A stretch of 64,000 nt of DNA from contig VWZS01000909.1 of assembly GCA_013397075.1 (NCBI GenBank), positions 187,478-251,477 of the forward strand, given 5' to 3'. Source of the DNA: Rhabdornis inornatus (lineage: Eukaryota; Chordata; Aves; Passeriformes; Rhabdornithidae). Below the pieces are notes generated by a model. That model was given only the letters and a program-made list of their open reading frames with translations. It did not search any database and was not told where the DNA came from. A program made the translations under genes and the position numbers. Below, in pieces: positions 13,634 to 26,588 of this stretch. Each line of letters starts with the position of its first letter. Position 1 is the stretch's first letter.

Positions 13634-16600
13634 CCCCTGCTACCTGTATCTTACCAGCAACAGCAGCAAAGCCCAACAATGGGCTGTCTACACAGTCTGA
13701 GCCCTGGAGAAAGCAAGGTGGCAAGTTTCTGAAACAGAGCCTATGCATCATCTTCATAAATGTCTTCAGCAAAATGAATTACCTGTTCAGGCTGAAGGCA
13801 TCAAATTACTTTTTGAAAATGAGGTCTCTAAGGTAACAGTGAAAGCACATTTTCTGGAAACTATTTTTTTTTCTCTATCTGAGCTCAGCAAGGTGCCTAA
13901 GTTTGGTCTCTGAAAACATTTTTGCTTTGGTCCATTAAACGATACAGCTTAGCATTGATCTGAGGCTTTATTTCCCTCTGCATTTTCATAGCCTTACAGT
14001 ATAAACCTACAGTAATGCAAGAAAACACATCAGGCCACCTGCTTGTATTCCACTCTTTCCTGGCCTTTCTCAGATACCTTCTGCCCAGTGAAGAATGACA
14101 TCGTCTTCACCTTCATTAACATCACAGGTCTCATGAGGAAACACTCACTGATTTCCTCAGTTCCTTATATTCACTATGTTATACGCACAGCATTGAAACC
14201 AGTGTTGTCTGACATAAGCTCCTCTTTTAGATACCATCATCAGATTTTCTGCCATTCATGGGTCAAGGAAAGAACATTGCAAATGTGTAATTTGCCAAAT
14301 ACACAAGCTGAATGTTTTATTTCCAATAACATATACCAACAGTTATTGTAAACACATGCATCACTTATGGCTGTCTTTTACTTGGTTTCTTGATGAAACT
14401 CCAAAAAACACCTCAGTCCTGAAGACAAGTAAACAGTTTCAACAAGGACTGTCTAACAGTAAAGAGAAATTAAGCAAACAAGTTAATATTGCTAGTGTAA
14501 TGTTCTCTGACTGGTAACAAGTAGTTAAAGTAAGACACACAGTTTCTGGAAAAAAATTCTATAAAGAATATACATACAACTCTTTTCTGTCTTTTTTTTT
14601 CCTCTCTCTTTTAAAGTTAAGATCTATGGGGTCTTATGTATCATCCTCAGTTTATTAGTCTATAATTTTATGATATTTTAGCAGCTTGGCAAACTGGAAT
14701 TCAATAATGTTGTAAATTATATTGACAGCCTTTTGATTCCTAAGCCACATTTTTATTGTACCTGTATCTTGTACAAATTGGCATATGAGATCCCATTAGA
14801 TTAGACAGCTAGATTGTTTGACATACAAGAAATATTTAATGTCACTCTATTTTGATGGTCAATCAATACAGTTTGCTAGAAAATTTCTAGTCAGATTTCA
14901 GACCTCTAAGTCCTTTTTTTGAAGAAAAAAGAACAATTGAAAAATGGAAGACCAGATTTGAAAATAACCTGAAAGCAGGGTGTTTGTCACAATTCTGATA
15001 CACATTAGAATCCTTTAAAGTCATTAATTCATCCCATACCAAATTATGCAAACCTATCAGTCATAACTACCATGAACATTTTGGGGGGACCAAATACATT
15101 CTTGTTTTTAAACCTTTAAACCATAATACTATATGGAGACATGATTTTGTGACATAAATGTGTGTCACTGTTAGAGACCTGATGATCACCATTTGAGAAA
15201 AAACATTCTACAACATATATAATTTTATTATTCACAAAAAGTAACACATTTCATAGTTTGTGTGACTAAAATAAGCCTAAGCTCATTAAATATTTTGAAT
15301 CAAAATATGGCATTAAAAAGCATAAATAAAAGTCTTGTAGATTTTATTCATTATGTTACCTTGATCCTTGTTTTCTATTATTGTGATCATTCCCTGTCAA
15401 GGTAAAAATCCTTATAAACAGTGAACAGCTAAATGTAAAGTGCTTTCTGTACAAAAGTTGAGAAGTTTTTATATTGAGGGGTAGCAGGAGTCTTGCATTA
15501 TTAATTTTTTTTCTTCCGAAAAACAATCTTGTGTGATAGATGCATAAATGACGAGGGCATTTCCTAGCTGTGAATTTTAATTTCCAATTACAAAAACAGT
15601 GATATTTCAAGGTCATGGAGAATAGATACAGTCTATAACATAGGTAAACTGGATACAGGGCATATCATCCAAGGTAACTGAATTTTTACTTCTGCAACTG
15701 ACAATTGGTTTTATATTTGCAAGCTCCATATGTAATCAATAAGCATTTACAAGCTTAGTGACATTTTTTGCAAATCTCCCCTGTACATTGTTTGTTCTCT
15801 ATCCCAAAGAACCCATATTTAAGAAAAATAATTGAAAATTATACCCACATATTTTATGTTAAAACTAAATGAACATTTTTACATCCTTACGAAGGTGTTT
15901 GCACACTGGTTGTTCTTCCTCCTCAAGACCAGGTTTCAGAAATATAGGCATCTGAATTGACACATGTAGGTAAGCAGGGCAACCACCAAACCTCTGCCAA
16001 AATGCAGAGTAGATTTATGTCATTACCTCGCTAACAATGCTGGGTAGCAGAGACACACGGGGACACAGGTTTCCTCAAGCTCAGTTCATCCTATCACTGT
16101 CAACTCAAGAAATTAATTACACACAGCGTTTGTCACAAGGCTGAGCTTCTATGATCTCGCTCTCCCCCCCAACAGGACGTTCAAGCACGTCCATGAGAGT
16201 GTTATCTCTACACAGGAATTCTACTTCTCAAAACAGACCGAGGATGAACAACAGTAGGCATAGTAAATGGAGTTTTCCCACAACAGCATTCCTAGGATTC
16301 CCAGCCGCAAGGTCACTTTGAGCAAAACCATTTATTCCTCACCAAATCTTCCGGTTTGAACCCTTTCCTCTCAACAAAAGGTATTAAGATAAAATGAGCA
16401 TGTATTGTACAAGTGAAAAGAATCTTAGTCTTGAAGAATAATAAGTTTTCTGGAGGATTTTTTTTTAATTTCACATTCAAGAAAAGTGAGTTTCTTCTTC
16501 TAAGAAAAAATTATTTAGGCAACATGAACCTACACACTCCTGGAACAGAAGAAACTTGATTTATCCTTTACCTCTTTAGATTTACCATAGGAAGGACATG

Positions 16601-16956
16601 GAAATTTTTCTGGGATATCAAATTCTCTTTACATACTTTCCCATTAATTTATAATAAGTAAGGGAAACATTTTGAGGTTGAAGCCATCATGGTAGTCAGG
16701 CTTCCCTCCATTTTTGAGAGAAATCCAGAAGTCGGAGGCAATTAAAGGAGTATAGGAAATTGTTGGAAAACTGTCCTAGGACACAACACGTCAAGCCACC
16801 ATATTTCTTGAATTTGTAATTTTTTCTTTGCGAACAGGCTTTTCTTTTTGGTCTCTCTTTCTTACTCTTCTGCCTAGTTTCTCCACAGTAAACACCCCCT
16901 TCTGTCTCCCTGTGAACACTTTAATCTTTTCCCTTTCTCCTCATATCAGCACTATT

Positions 16957-16996
16957 GCTTTTTATCCTTCCTCATGGCTTTTTATCCTTCCTCATG
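16957..16996 (+). repeat. Perfect 20-bp tandem duplication
   Basis: The unit gctttttatccttcctcatg occurs twice back to back without a mismatch (16957-16976 and 16977-16996). Confidence 0.95.
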
Positions 16997-18438
16997 CAAA
17001 TCCTTTACAGTTGTAAGATAAATCCCAAACATAAGATTTGTGCGACAGAAAGTATTAGTCCTGGTTTACATTTTGACTCAATCCTGACTTTCTGAGTTCC
17101 TTTAGTCCCCACTTTTCATTTCTACAGTGCTTATTTGTGCATGAAATTCCCTAAAGTATTTTTCCAATTCTCTTGTCCTGCTAAAATGGACACAGATGAA
17201 GTGGCTCAAAGCTAAAGAGTTGTGATAGTATCTCAGTATCATTAGAGATGCATTTTCGTTCTCAGACATAAAGCAGAACTATAGAAACATTTTTTTTGCA
17301 TAACCCAATTAAATATCTAGTTACAATATAAGCCACACAGGGATTTTTACTAGGAGGCATTTACCACACAGGCGTTTAGAGACGAATACAGTCAACCACA
17401 AACCGGGTTTCAAGTTTTAAATAGAACCTAGTTCCACCTAGAAGCATATTTTTGCCCGTGGCTTTCAAAGAGAAAGTATATCAGGTGCTTTCTGTCCTGA
17501 TTTCCAAGTGATATGCGGCTTGGGATTCGTCTTTGTCTCATTAGGGGCAAGTTTGGAAATGGTGAGAACTTGGCCTTCCATAGGTTCTTGCAGACTTATC
17601 AAATGGCTTCAGAAAACATGCATATTCTCCCTCACTCCAAAGCCACATTTCAAAAGCAAAATGAGGTGTAAAATTAAGCAGATCAAATGAGAAATCAAGC
17701 AGAATAAATTACTGGTGTGCAAAAGTACACATAAATGTTTACAACATTTTTTCTAATCAGACAAAGTCCATATATTTAACTGGTTGGTTGCATTTACAAG
17801 TATTTCCCACAACATTACATGACTTTTTAGGCTGTCAAAAAACCCCAAAACATTCCTGGTCTTTAAAGCAGCTCATGGAGATGAAAAATAAGATGTATAC
17901 ATCAATGTGCATTTCATGTGGTTTAGAATCAGCAGTTCCTATGCATAACACTTTATAGTGGGTGGTAAAGCAGTGAGAAAATGCTGTGAATTAAGAAAGA
18001 ATTTTTAGATTAGGCCTTTCTGCAACCCTTTGTCCAGCAGGTAGGAGAATGTTATCTAAAAATGAGAGTTTAAAAAAAATTAAATACTTAGACAGTAATT
18101 AAGCTCCCACTTAATTTTTTAAGAGTAAATTCTCACTCGCATAGTATCCACAAATGTCTTCCATTTTGTTTCTATAAACAATGTCTATCAAAAATCACCA
18201 TTTATTATAAAAATATCTTGGGTTTAGAATGTACATATTAGAGTTGCCAAGTAAATAACCAGTGACAAAAGTGACGTTTTCTGCTTTGCTGTATTTCATG
18301 TTTTTACAATGTGTTCTTCAGGCATTTTTTTAAATTTCTATGTCCCATATATACTAAATAGTGCACACTAATTTTCCACAAGTTTTATTTCAACCTTTAG
18401 TCCTTAGTTTTGTCTTTGATAATAGTACACAACATGAA

Positions 18439-18444
18439 TAATAA

Positions 18445-18475
<31 letters not shown>

Positions 18476-18477
18476 AC
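18439..18477 (+). repeat. A-rich (CAAA)n low-complexity run
   Basis: An 'aataataa' start leads into repeated 'caaa' units and a poly-A run. No retroelement body was recognised directly upstream on the + strand. Confidence 0.8.
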
Positions 18478-18594
18478 ATTTTTCTCCCAGCCTATAGTGA
18501 AATATCAAAATAATGGAATGTAGTGGTATGGTATATCTATAGTATGCTTTACACAATATAGTTACAGTTTAGGGTTGTATCTAAAATTGTCTTT

Positions 18595-18632
18595 CCTCTA
18601 GGCTTAAGATAGTCCTCTAGGCTTAAGATAGA
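18595..18632 (+). repeat. 19-bp tandem duplication
   Basis: The unit cctctaggcttaagatagt is followed by a second copy that differs only at the last base. Confidence 0.95.
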
Positions 18633-20360
18633 TTTATTAATATATTAGTATAGAGAATGTGCAGGTGTGAGGCTTAATTACAAAATATGTTGGTTCTGAT
18701 TGAATAAATTGCATGACTAAATCCAAATTTGGATACAGAACAGCACAAGTTATATTAAAAAGTCATTATATTTGGAAGTTGGAGCAAGACATTGTAGCTA
18801 AAAGGCAATTGGATTAAATTAGCTTTGCGATTACAAGACTTTAAGCAGAATTTAGTAAGTGAACATTAACATGTGCATTTTTAACCTTCTCCTCTCTTTT
18901 TTTCACTTTTAGTTACTTTTGATGTCAATGAAATAAGACACATAAAAGACTCCTACACCAATTTCCACTATTGCTCTTTGGCTCTCCTCAAGCTCATAAA
19001 ATTGTTCTTCTGTGTCTCAAACACTGCTGAATCAAAGCTGAAGCCATCATGTGGGCTACAATGAACTCTTTGTTCTTCTAACTTGTTTTCATCAATGATG
19101 TTTTGTTTCCTACAGCTGTGTGTCACAGAAAATATGCAGCTGTCTTGAACAGACTTCCAAGTATTACTAATCTAAATGGTTAACACTGTCTTCAAGGCAT
19201 CATAAGAACAATCAATGAAGCCTAGGGAATTCTGTCTTTTATAAACAAGTGTTTAATGCTTCAAGACTACTGAATAAGGATGTGAAAGTCTATGAATAAT
19301 TGTACCTGGGGGCTTATGCAATTTTAAAGACTGAGAAATGTGTATGCTATCACAAAATCTTCTATCTTCAGATAACCTCTCAGCTATACCACAAGCCTTT
19401 CATGAATATTCTACAGAGCACATCTTGTTTTCTATTGCTCTGTGTGAAATCTTTTGTTTTGATTCTCTGTGCTTCCTTTTGTGCTGATAAAGTATAATGA
19501 GTGCATGAAATACTTCCCAAGTGACTTACATAATATGCCCAATGCCAGTGAAGCTCTGAGTGAGTGCATGCCTTTAGCTGAATGCAAAAGGGGTGATATC
19601 AGTAACAGCATTATAAACTACATGTTTAAAAAAAAAAATATAATAGCAATGCATCAGCCTAGCAGGAATTGCAAATAAATTATTGGACTTGGGAACTCAG
19701 AGCCATGCATGGAAGATTAAATTTATTCGTACTGTTGATTTTCTGTCTTTTTTATTCATTATGTATCATCAAAATTATATGTAACACCTCAGTCATATTT
19801 CTGGGGTATGACTGCCAAATCTTTTTTCAGCAATTTCTTAAGACTTCACCTAGATAAGAATTTCTATTGAAGGAAAAATTAGCATTTACTTGAGCAGAAC
19901 CTTCTACAGTTGCTCTTAGACACATTCCAGACATCTTTAGAGTCACATCTCATTACCTGAGATCACTTAAGGTGATTCTAAAGACTTGTGAACAGACATG
20001 GAAAACATCACCCAATATGCATGCAAGTCCAGTGTAGATACTGGCACCAACAACCTCTAGGGCACATTTGTCAGTACCTCACACTTTTTTTATGATACCT
20101 TCCATTAACATTACTGGATCAGATTTGGTCAAATAACTTCTAATGGGCATGCATGCAAAGCTTGTGGGAGGACTTCTGTAAATGCATATGTTCTGGATTC
20201 TTCTTGAAAAATTCAGTTGATTCACTCTAGCCCTAAGACTATAAGTTTTTTTATACATGCATATGTGAATTTTTTGTGCTTATCGGTGAGAGGCCTAGGC
20301 AAATCTTTCCAATGGAATTAGGGAGAAATTGCATATTATGACATACCTTAGGTAATATTT

Positions 20361-20811
20361 AAGACCAAGGGCAACAAAGATAGTGAAAGAGCTGGGGAGC
20401 ACTAATTACGAGGAGTAGCTAAAGGAGCTGAGGGTGTTTATCCTGGAGTAAAAGAGGCTCAGAGGGATCCTTATCATTTTCTACAGCTGCCCGAAAGGAG
20501 GTTGTAGAGAGCTGGGTGCCAGTCTCTTTCCCATGTAACAAGTGACAAGACTACAGCAAATGGCCTCAGGTCATGACAGGGAAGGCTTACATTCAGTATT
20601 GGGAAAAATTTCTTCACTGAAAGGGTCAGGCATTGGAAAAAGATTCCCAGAGAAGTGGTGGAATAACCATCCCTGCAATTCAAAAATGTGTAGAAATGGA
20701 CTTGGGGATATGGTTTAGCGGTAAAGGTGGTTGTGTTAATTTAATGGTTAGTTTCAATGATTTTAGAGGTCTTTTCCAACCTTAAAAATTTTGCAATTCT
20801 ATGATTCTGTG
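20361..20811 (+). mobile_element. CR1 LINE, 5'-truncated 3' end
   Basis: A second + strand CR1 3' end. It starts within the last part of the reverse-transcriptase ORF ('gggcaacaaagat' near 20370-20382, corresponding to the RRAT(K/M) segment). It continues through 'cctggagtaaaagaggctc' (the FSLEKRRL region) and the 'aaatttcttcactgaaaggg' block at 20608-20627. It ends in a 3' UTR with 'gatatggtttagcggt' and the terminus 'aattctatgattctgtg' at 20795-20811. Only about 450 bp is retained and the ORF has many substitutions and stops. This copy has the 'ggtcttttccaacctt' 3' UTR type, unlike the copy at 1.2-1.9 kb. Confidence 0.92.
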
Positions 20812-21764
20812 CTGCTATTGCTGGGGACAGTCAATGCTACTGTAATGACTAAAATGGAGCTACTCTGATTTACAAAAGATCCAGTTATTGTCAATTTGTT
20901 GGCTGTAGTCAAAATGTGGAAAACATTTGAACTTTAAAACAACATTAACCTAAATAAGAATAGATATGTAGGCTAGATTACTCCTTATCTAACTGACGAA
21001 GACTCAAGAAGAGGTAAGAAATCTAGCTAGAAAAGCAGATGTTTTAACTAAAAGCTGAAACCACCATTATCTTCATATAGAAAACTAAATCTTAAGATTC
21101 TACATCTGTTTGCTTTTCTTTGACTTATATACTGCTGCCTACACATTTAATCACAAGAGATCACAGTGTATCATGAAGATTCCTGTTGCATGAGATAAAT
21201 TACAAAATTCATCAGTTTATTTGTTTCATGATTAATCTATTATTGAATACTCTACTATTTTCAATTAAATGTGGGGTTCCAATAATCTAAAAAGTAACAC
21301 CCTTTCCAAAAAATGTTGTATCCAAAATGATAAGCAGTCTGAATTCTGAGAGATACATCAATGACTCTCTGATCTATTGCACAAAGTCTCTGCAAACTCC
21401 TGGATGGTTGTGACCTATGGGAGAAAAACAGACCCATGACCCTTCAACCTGAAAAAATCAGGTGTTAAGGGGTGGAAAAGGTCATAATTATTGTGATCAG
21501 TGGATGCCCATTTTTTTAACTCAAATCATTGCTTATCTGAAAAGAAAATGCCTCTGGAGCACTGTTTGTTTTTTGTTTTTTTCTGTTAAATAACAGGGAT
21601 TAAATGAAACATCAAGCTGCAAAAATCTGTGTTCCTTCCTCATTTCCTTCATGTTTCAGGCCTTGTATTTACTTCCCTCTGTACATAGAAGCATGCAAAG
21701 AGGGAAAGCATCTGGCTCTAGTACAACTTTCTTCTGCCACAGTACTGCTGGGCATTCTCCCAAA

Positions 21765-21820
21765 AAGCTTCTTTTTAAAGTGAGTGTGAAGGAAGCTTCT
21801 TTTTAAATTGAGTGTGAAGA
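21765..21820 (+). repeat. 28-bp tandem duplication
   Basis: Two adjacent 28-bp units (21765-21792 and 21793-21820) share the core aagcttctttttaaa and the 'gagtgtgaag' end, with about two mismatches. Confidence 0.93.
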
Positions 21821-22130
21821 AGCTATCAGGAATCCCAGAAGAGAGACAGTGTGTTGTAGTGTCCTTCCATCTCAGTTGTATTATCAAGGTACACTTGGAT
21901 GGCAATAAGGTGTAAACGCTCACTGACTCAGGTCTGTTATTTTGGTAGTATGCGTAAACTTCAATCCCCAGCTAAGAATCAATCACTCTCAGATGGATAT
22001 TGAAAATCACAGCAGAACAAAAGAACTGAGCAATGTTGATCTCAGCCATGTCATGGTATTTTAGTGGTTTATTACTATTTACAGTTTTCACTGCAGTTTT
22101 GATCAAAGGCTCCTTTATAGTATCAAACCT

Positions 22131-22158
22131 AGATAGATAGATAGATAGATAGATATAT
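22131..22158 (+). repeat. (AGAT)n microsatellite, short
   Basis: About five perfect AGAT units run into an AT-rich 'atatatac' tail. Confidence 0.95.
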
Positions 22159-25100
22159 ACACACTCCAAAAATCCCCACAGAACTATCACCCTGACAGCT
22201 ATCACCTATTTTTTAGTTCCATACTACTTGGTTGTAAAATAGACTGTCCCCAGTTTCCCTTTTTCCTAATGATTCTTATCTCCTTCAGCACAATGTCTCC
22301 CAAAGTACACTTAACAATCTCTGTCTGCTCCCAGTTCACTTGCTACTGCCAGCTTGAATGAATACATCACTAAGTCCCTCTGGCTTTACTTGTTTGGAAC
22401 TACAGATATATATCTATCTGTGTATACAGAGACAGACACACATCTTAGATTTTTCTCTAGATCTGACAGTGCTTTTTATTAGATCAGTTAACAAAATTCA
22501 ATAGCAAGATAGATTGCTCTATATATCCGTATGTATTTTCTATTCCATGTGGAATTATAGATGCTAAAACAAATTTGATATCAAATCGTAGTCCATACTG
22601 GTAGAAAGGCAAAGTCAAAGCTCAGTATAGAAGAGTTGGTAGCATAAACATTAAATTTTTGCTTGTTAATTCTAATGCTATGGACTCCCAGACTCTAAAG
22701 TAAAAATAAGCCAAAACCAAAAATCATGTGGCATGAAAATCTTGTGGTTGGTGGCAGAAAAATCTTATTCAAAACAAGTCCTTTAAGGGGGTTTCCAAGC
22801 AAAGAGATTGTGGTCTTAAATCTATGATTAACAGAAATACGTATATTTTTTTCTTTAAGCTAAAGGAACACATGCTCGTATTGAAGGTACACTAAGAACA
22901 GATCAGCTTCATATAGGCCATTTAAATTAGTAGATCAGTCACCTAACTGAACTTTCTAAGTAGGCAACAGAATCTGAGCAACACCAAAAAATATCAGTTA
23001 GTAAAATGTAAAACCTAACATACTGAAGAGACATATAAGATGTTAACAGGAACAGCCTGTCATTAAATTAGCCTTAAAATAATTATTTTTGCTGTAAAAA
23101 CGTTACCTTTCTCTCCCATTTTTTAATTGTTTCTTTCTGAAAATATCAGATAACCAAAGTCAAAAGACATAGAAATGGAAATAATCACAGAAATGTTAGA
23201 AGTTTTCTCCAGAATTGGTAATCATATTTTTGGTGATTTGTTTGGTTATTACAGTATCTGATGTAATATACAATATCAAACACAAAATAATTATTTTTGT
23301 TTATTATTATTTCAACAAATAATTGAGCACTATCACTAGGATATATGTGTCTTGGTTTGAACATAGAATCTAGTAAGAAGAGTAGTTCTGTGAAGGTATG
23401 TGTCATGTGCTGCACTGAGATTGTTCTATCTCTTCCTTGCTCTTTGCTCTGATGAGAAAATCCTATCACACACAGCAAATGTTATTTTTCAAATTTTTTT
23501 ACATTATCTGGAAAAAAAAGCTATGGCTCAGAGAAATCTCTATATAAATAACTACTGCTTATTTCCCAAGCAATGGCCATCTTACTAAATCCAACTCCTA
23601 GATTTCAGAATCCATTTCTGTGCAATTTGAGAACTTCTTCCACTGCCACAAGTATCATCCAATGTGCATTTGACTGAATTTAATCTTGACTTTAAAACAA
23701 AGTGGAACTCCAGCTCATACTAACTCTATGTATTTAAAATCTGTTGGAGTAGAATCACAATAAAACAATAACGGCAAAAACTACCATAACAATAAAAATA
23801 AAAACAAAACACAAGGATCCTTTGACTATGTATGACACTCGAAAAGCCATTTGTGAAAACATGCTGAGTAAGTGCAAGTCATTAACTGGGACCAAGTTTC
23901 AGGATACTAAAACTCAGCTCACTCTTCTCTTACCACAGGAGTAAAATATTCAGTTCATTCCAGTGACAACTCTCTATATTCAATTTTCTCTGCATTTAAT
24001 AATTTGTGCATGCATGCAGTTCATATTTTTCAGGATTTTTTTGAAAAAAAAGAGCAGATATTATGGATAAGTACATGCAACACGCAAATAATTTCCATTT
24101 TCTTTTCAGGCCAAATCTGCCAGACAGATGGCCTTGAAAACAGTATTGTTGACTAAAAATCAGATATTCAAATTAACAGAAAAAGAGAAAACAAGTTATA
24201 ATCATCAAAAAGGAGATCAGAAACATTTCATGAATCAATGACCACAAAGCTAAGAATGAACCCATAAGTGCAGATAAGCAATACTGGTGATTCCAGGTTT
24301 TTTGTGGTTTTCTCTATGGTCAATGATTTCCAGCACGAACAAGATTGAAAACGAGAAATATTTAGGTACTATTTTCTGAAATGTTTAGATGCTACAGCCA
24401 GAGTCATACCACTGCCTTCTATATATAGCTGGGTAGAACAAGCACTGTAGCCTTTAGCTCTTTTAGGGAGAAATAGGAGAAATAAAAGCCCCAAGTAACC
24501 CCCACAAACCCCGCCTCAGAAAAAAATTAAAAAAAAAGGCTAGTGATATGAAGTCATAAAATTAAAGAAAATTAATCCATGAGTATTGATGACACTCAAC
24601 TCAAATCTGTTTTTTTAAGTGTTTTTCTAGTCTCACAGAATTACTTGAGGGGAGGGGTGCTCAGGGAATGATTCTGCTTTAGGGAGATGCTTTCCAGAGC
24701 TGTTGCAGGTATGTAATATCAGGTTACACACTCTAAACTTGCTTCATGATCCAATCCACAGAAGGAGGTGAAAGTAGGGGTACTGGATTTTTTAGGCAAG
24801 TTTGTTTGTTCAATGGTGTATGGAGTCTTCTGGTTTACAACAAAACGAGGTGGTGTAAGTCATGCAGATGCCACTCACAACCTCCAGCTACCTTCTGGGA
24901 GCCAAGTCAGAAGGAGAAAGGCATAATAAATGGAACGTCTGGATAAAAGAGAGCATTATTTCAGGAATTATCAAGCAGATAAGGAGCCATTTGTCTTTGT
25001 GGGACCTGAGTATGATATTCCCGTGCCTCCATGCACATCATGTACTTCTGGCTGAGAGAGCTGACAGCATGCACTCAGTTTCAGTATTTCCAAGCTATGC

Positions 25101-26330
25101 CAGGTCTTCCTTCTTGAATCTAAAAAGTTAACAGCAAGTTTAAGAGAAGTAAAGAAATATCAAAGCCATTACTAACCAAAAAAGTCCTTCAAACCAATGC
25201 TATTCTTGACAGCTGTTAAATATTAAATGAGGCTAGGTGCAGACATGACAGAGAGCCTGAAGCCTTGCCCTTCTTAACAGTGCCTGGAGGAAGAGAGTTC
25301 CTGGCCACTGAAGTAGTCAACCAGTACCTGACAAGCCATTCATTAAAACAGAATAGTTTATTAATGCCTCTCCTTGTTTCAAGGTTACCACATAAATCAA
25401 ATTACAAAACCCAAGACCTTTAGAAAGATGAGTAGAACAATTTGATCCAGAAAAATAGCAAGCTCTAAAAATTGCTTGAAAAAATAAAATAAATAAACAA
25501 ACCTTGAAATATAACAATAATCACTACATAACTGATGGAGCTGAAGTACACAGGGGTTCAACAATGAAATTTTAATAAATTGATATTAAATAGGTCTTAA
25601 AACAAAGACTATCCTTAGATGACACTGTGCATTCCTTTTAGAGAAAAAAAATTCTTTAGAAAAATGTAGTAGGAAAATACTAATAAGTGACAAATATAAA
25701 TCTACTGTGAACTTTAAAGAGAAACTCTGTTCCATAGAGCAAGATAGTGCTCACAGCTACTGCACAGAAATTTTATGTTCTTTTCTCAATAACTATATTT
25801 ATTTTCTTTGGTGGGACATAGTAGATGAAGTGTGTTATAGTCCTGTAGTGCAAAAGTGAAAGATATTTATGGCAACATTTGTGGCCAAAAGCTACATTAA
25901 ATGTGGTCAATTACTTTCATTTAGGGGAAGAAAAAGGATAATATGGCAAGCAAATTTTCAATATAACAATGAAGTTCTTGTGCCTACAGGCTACATAGAA
26001 CATAAATTGCAATGGAGTGGGAAAAATGGACTTTAAAAGTACATTTATTTTCTCAGAAGACATGACAGTTACTTGTAATCCACCTACTTTGCTAAAAGTC
26101 CTGTTGCTGACAGCCTTAAAATTGTTAGTATTTTTCAATGCCATAGATAAACCTGGTTAAAGCTATCATTAACACCCACTAACATGTTTATATATTAAAT
26201 AACATTGTTTGTTCCTGGAATAGTATTTTACACAGCTGGATGAAAACTTGTAGTAAACCTCAAGGACTTCAGACTGTACAAATAACATTCAGTACAATAT
26301 TCAGTTCTGTAAGCTGCATTTTTTTTTCAG

Positions 26331-26588
26331 TTGGTTTTCTCTGACTTTGTGAAATATATCTTCTGGGCAGCTGCCTTATCTTTGTGCTTCTACACAGACA
26401 GTAAACTTCTGTTCTTCCGACTAGGGCTACACGATCTTGCCCGAGGTTACGTTACCAGCTTCTTTCATTGCAGATCCAGGGTGGGGCAATATATTTCTGT
26501 TTCAACACTGAAACAACGAGAGCTGGCTGAGTATCAAATCAATCACTGCCTCGAGCTAGTTTGTTTAAACATCATCACTTGTGGGTGA
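26331..26588 (+). CDS. Candidate coding exon or conserved element, unknown
   Basis: A frame of 85 codons begins exactly after an acceptor-like 'tttttttttcag' (AG at 26329-26330) and ends in TGA at 26586-26588. There is no ATG at the start, so if coding it would be a downstream exon in phase 0. The segment keeps several CpG sites (for example at 26419-26452) in otherwise CpG-poor DNA, and its third codon positions are less AT-biased than the flanks. The predicted peptide has a hydrophobic first third (FWAAALSLCFY), then a mixed part with Arg/Glu-containing stretches (KQRELAEYQ). I recognise no family. A conserved non-coding element or a chance frame are equally possible. Confidence 0.22.
   Translation: MVFSDFVKYIFWAAALSLCFYTDSKLLFFRLGLHDLARGYVTSFFHCRSRVGQYISVSTLKQRELAEYQINHCLELVCLNIITCG

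Larger units (their letters stand above)
13634..20360. other. AT-rich unique sequence, no gene seen
   Basis: Only small local repeats were found (16957-16996, 18595-18632 and the A/C-rich run at 18439-18477). Short open frames here are not supported by splice sites or recognisable motifs. Confidence 0.5.
20812..26330. other. AT-rich unique sequence, no gene seen
   Basis: No gene or interspersed repeat was recognised apart from the local repeats listed at 21765 and 22131. A splice-donor-like 'ttgcaggtatgt' lies near 24702-24713, without a matching coding frame. Confidence 0.5.
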
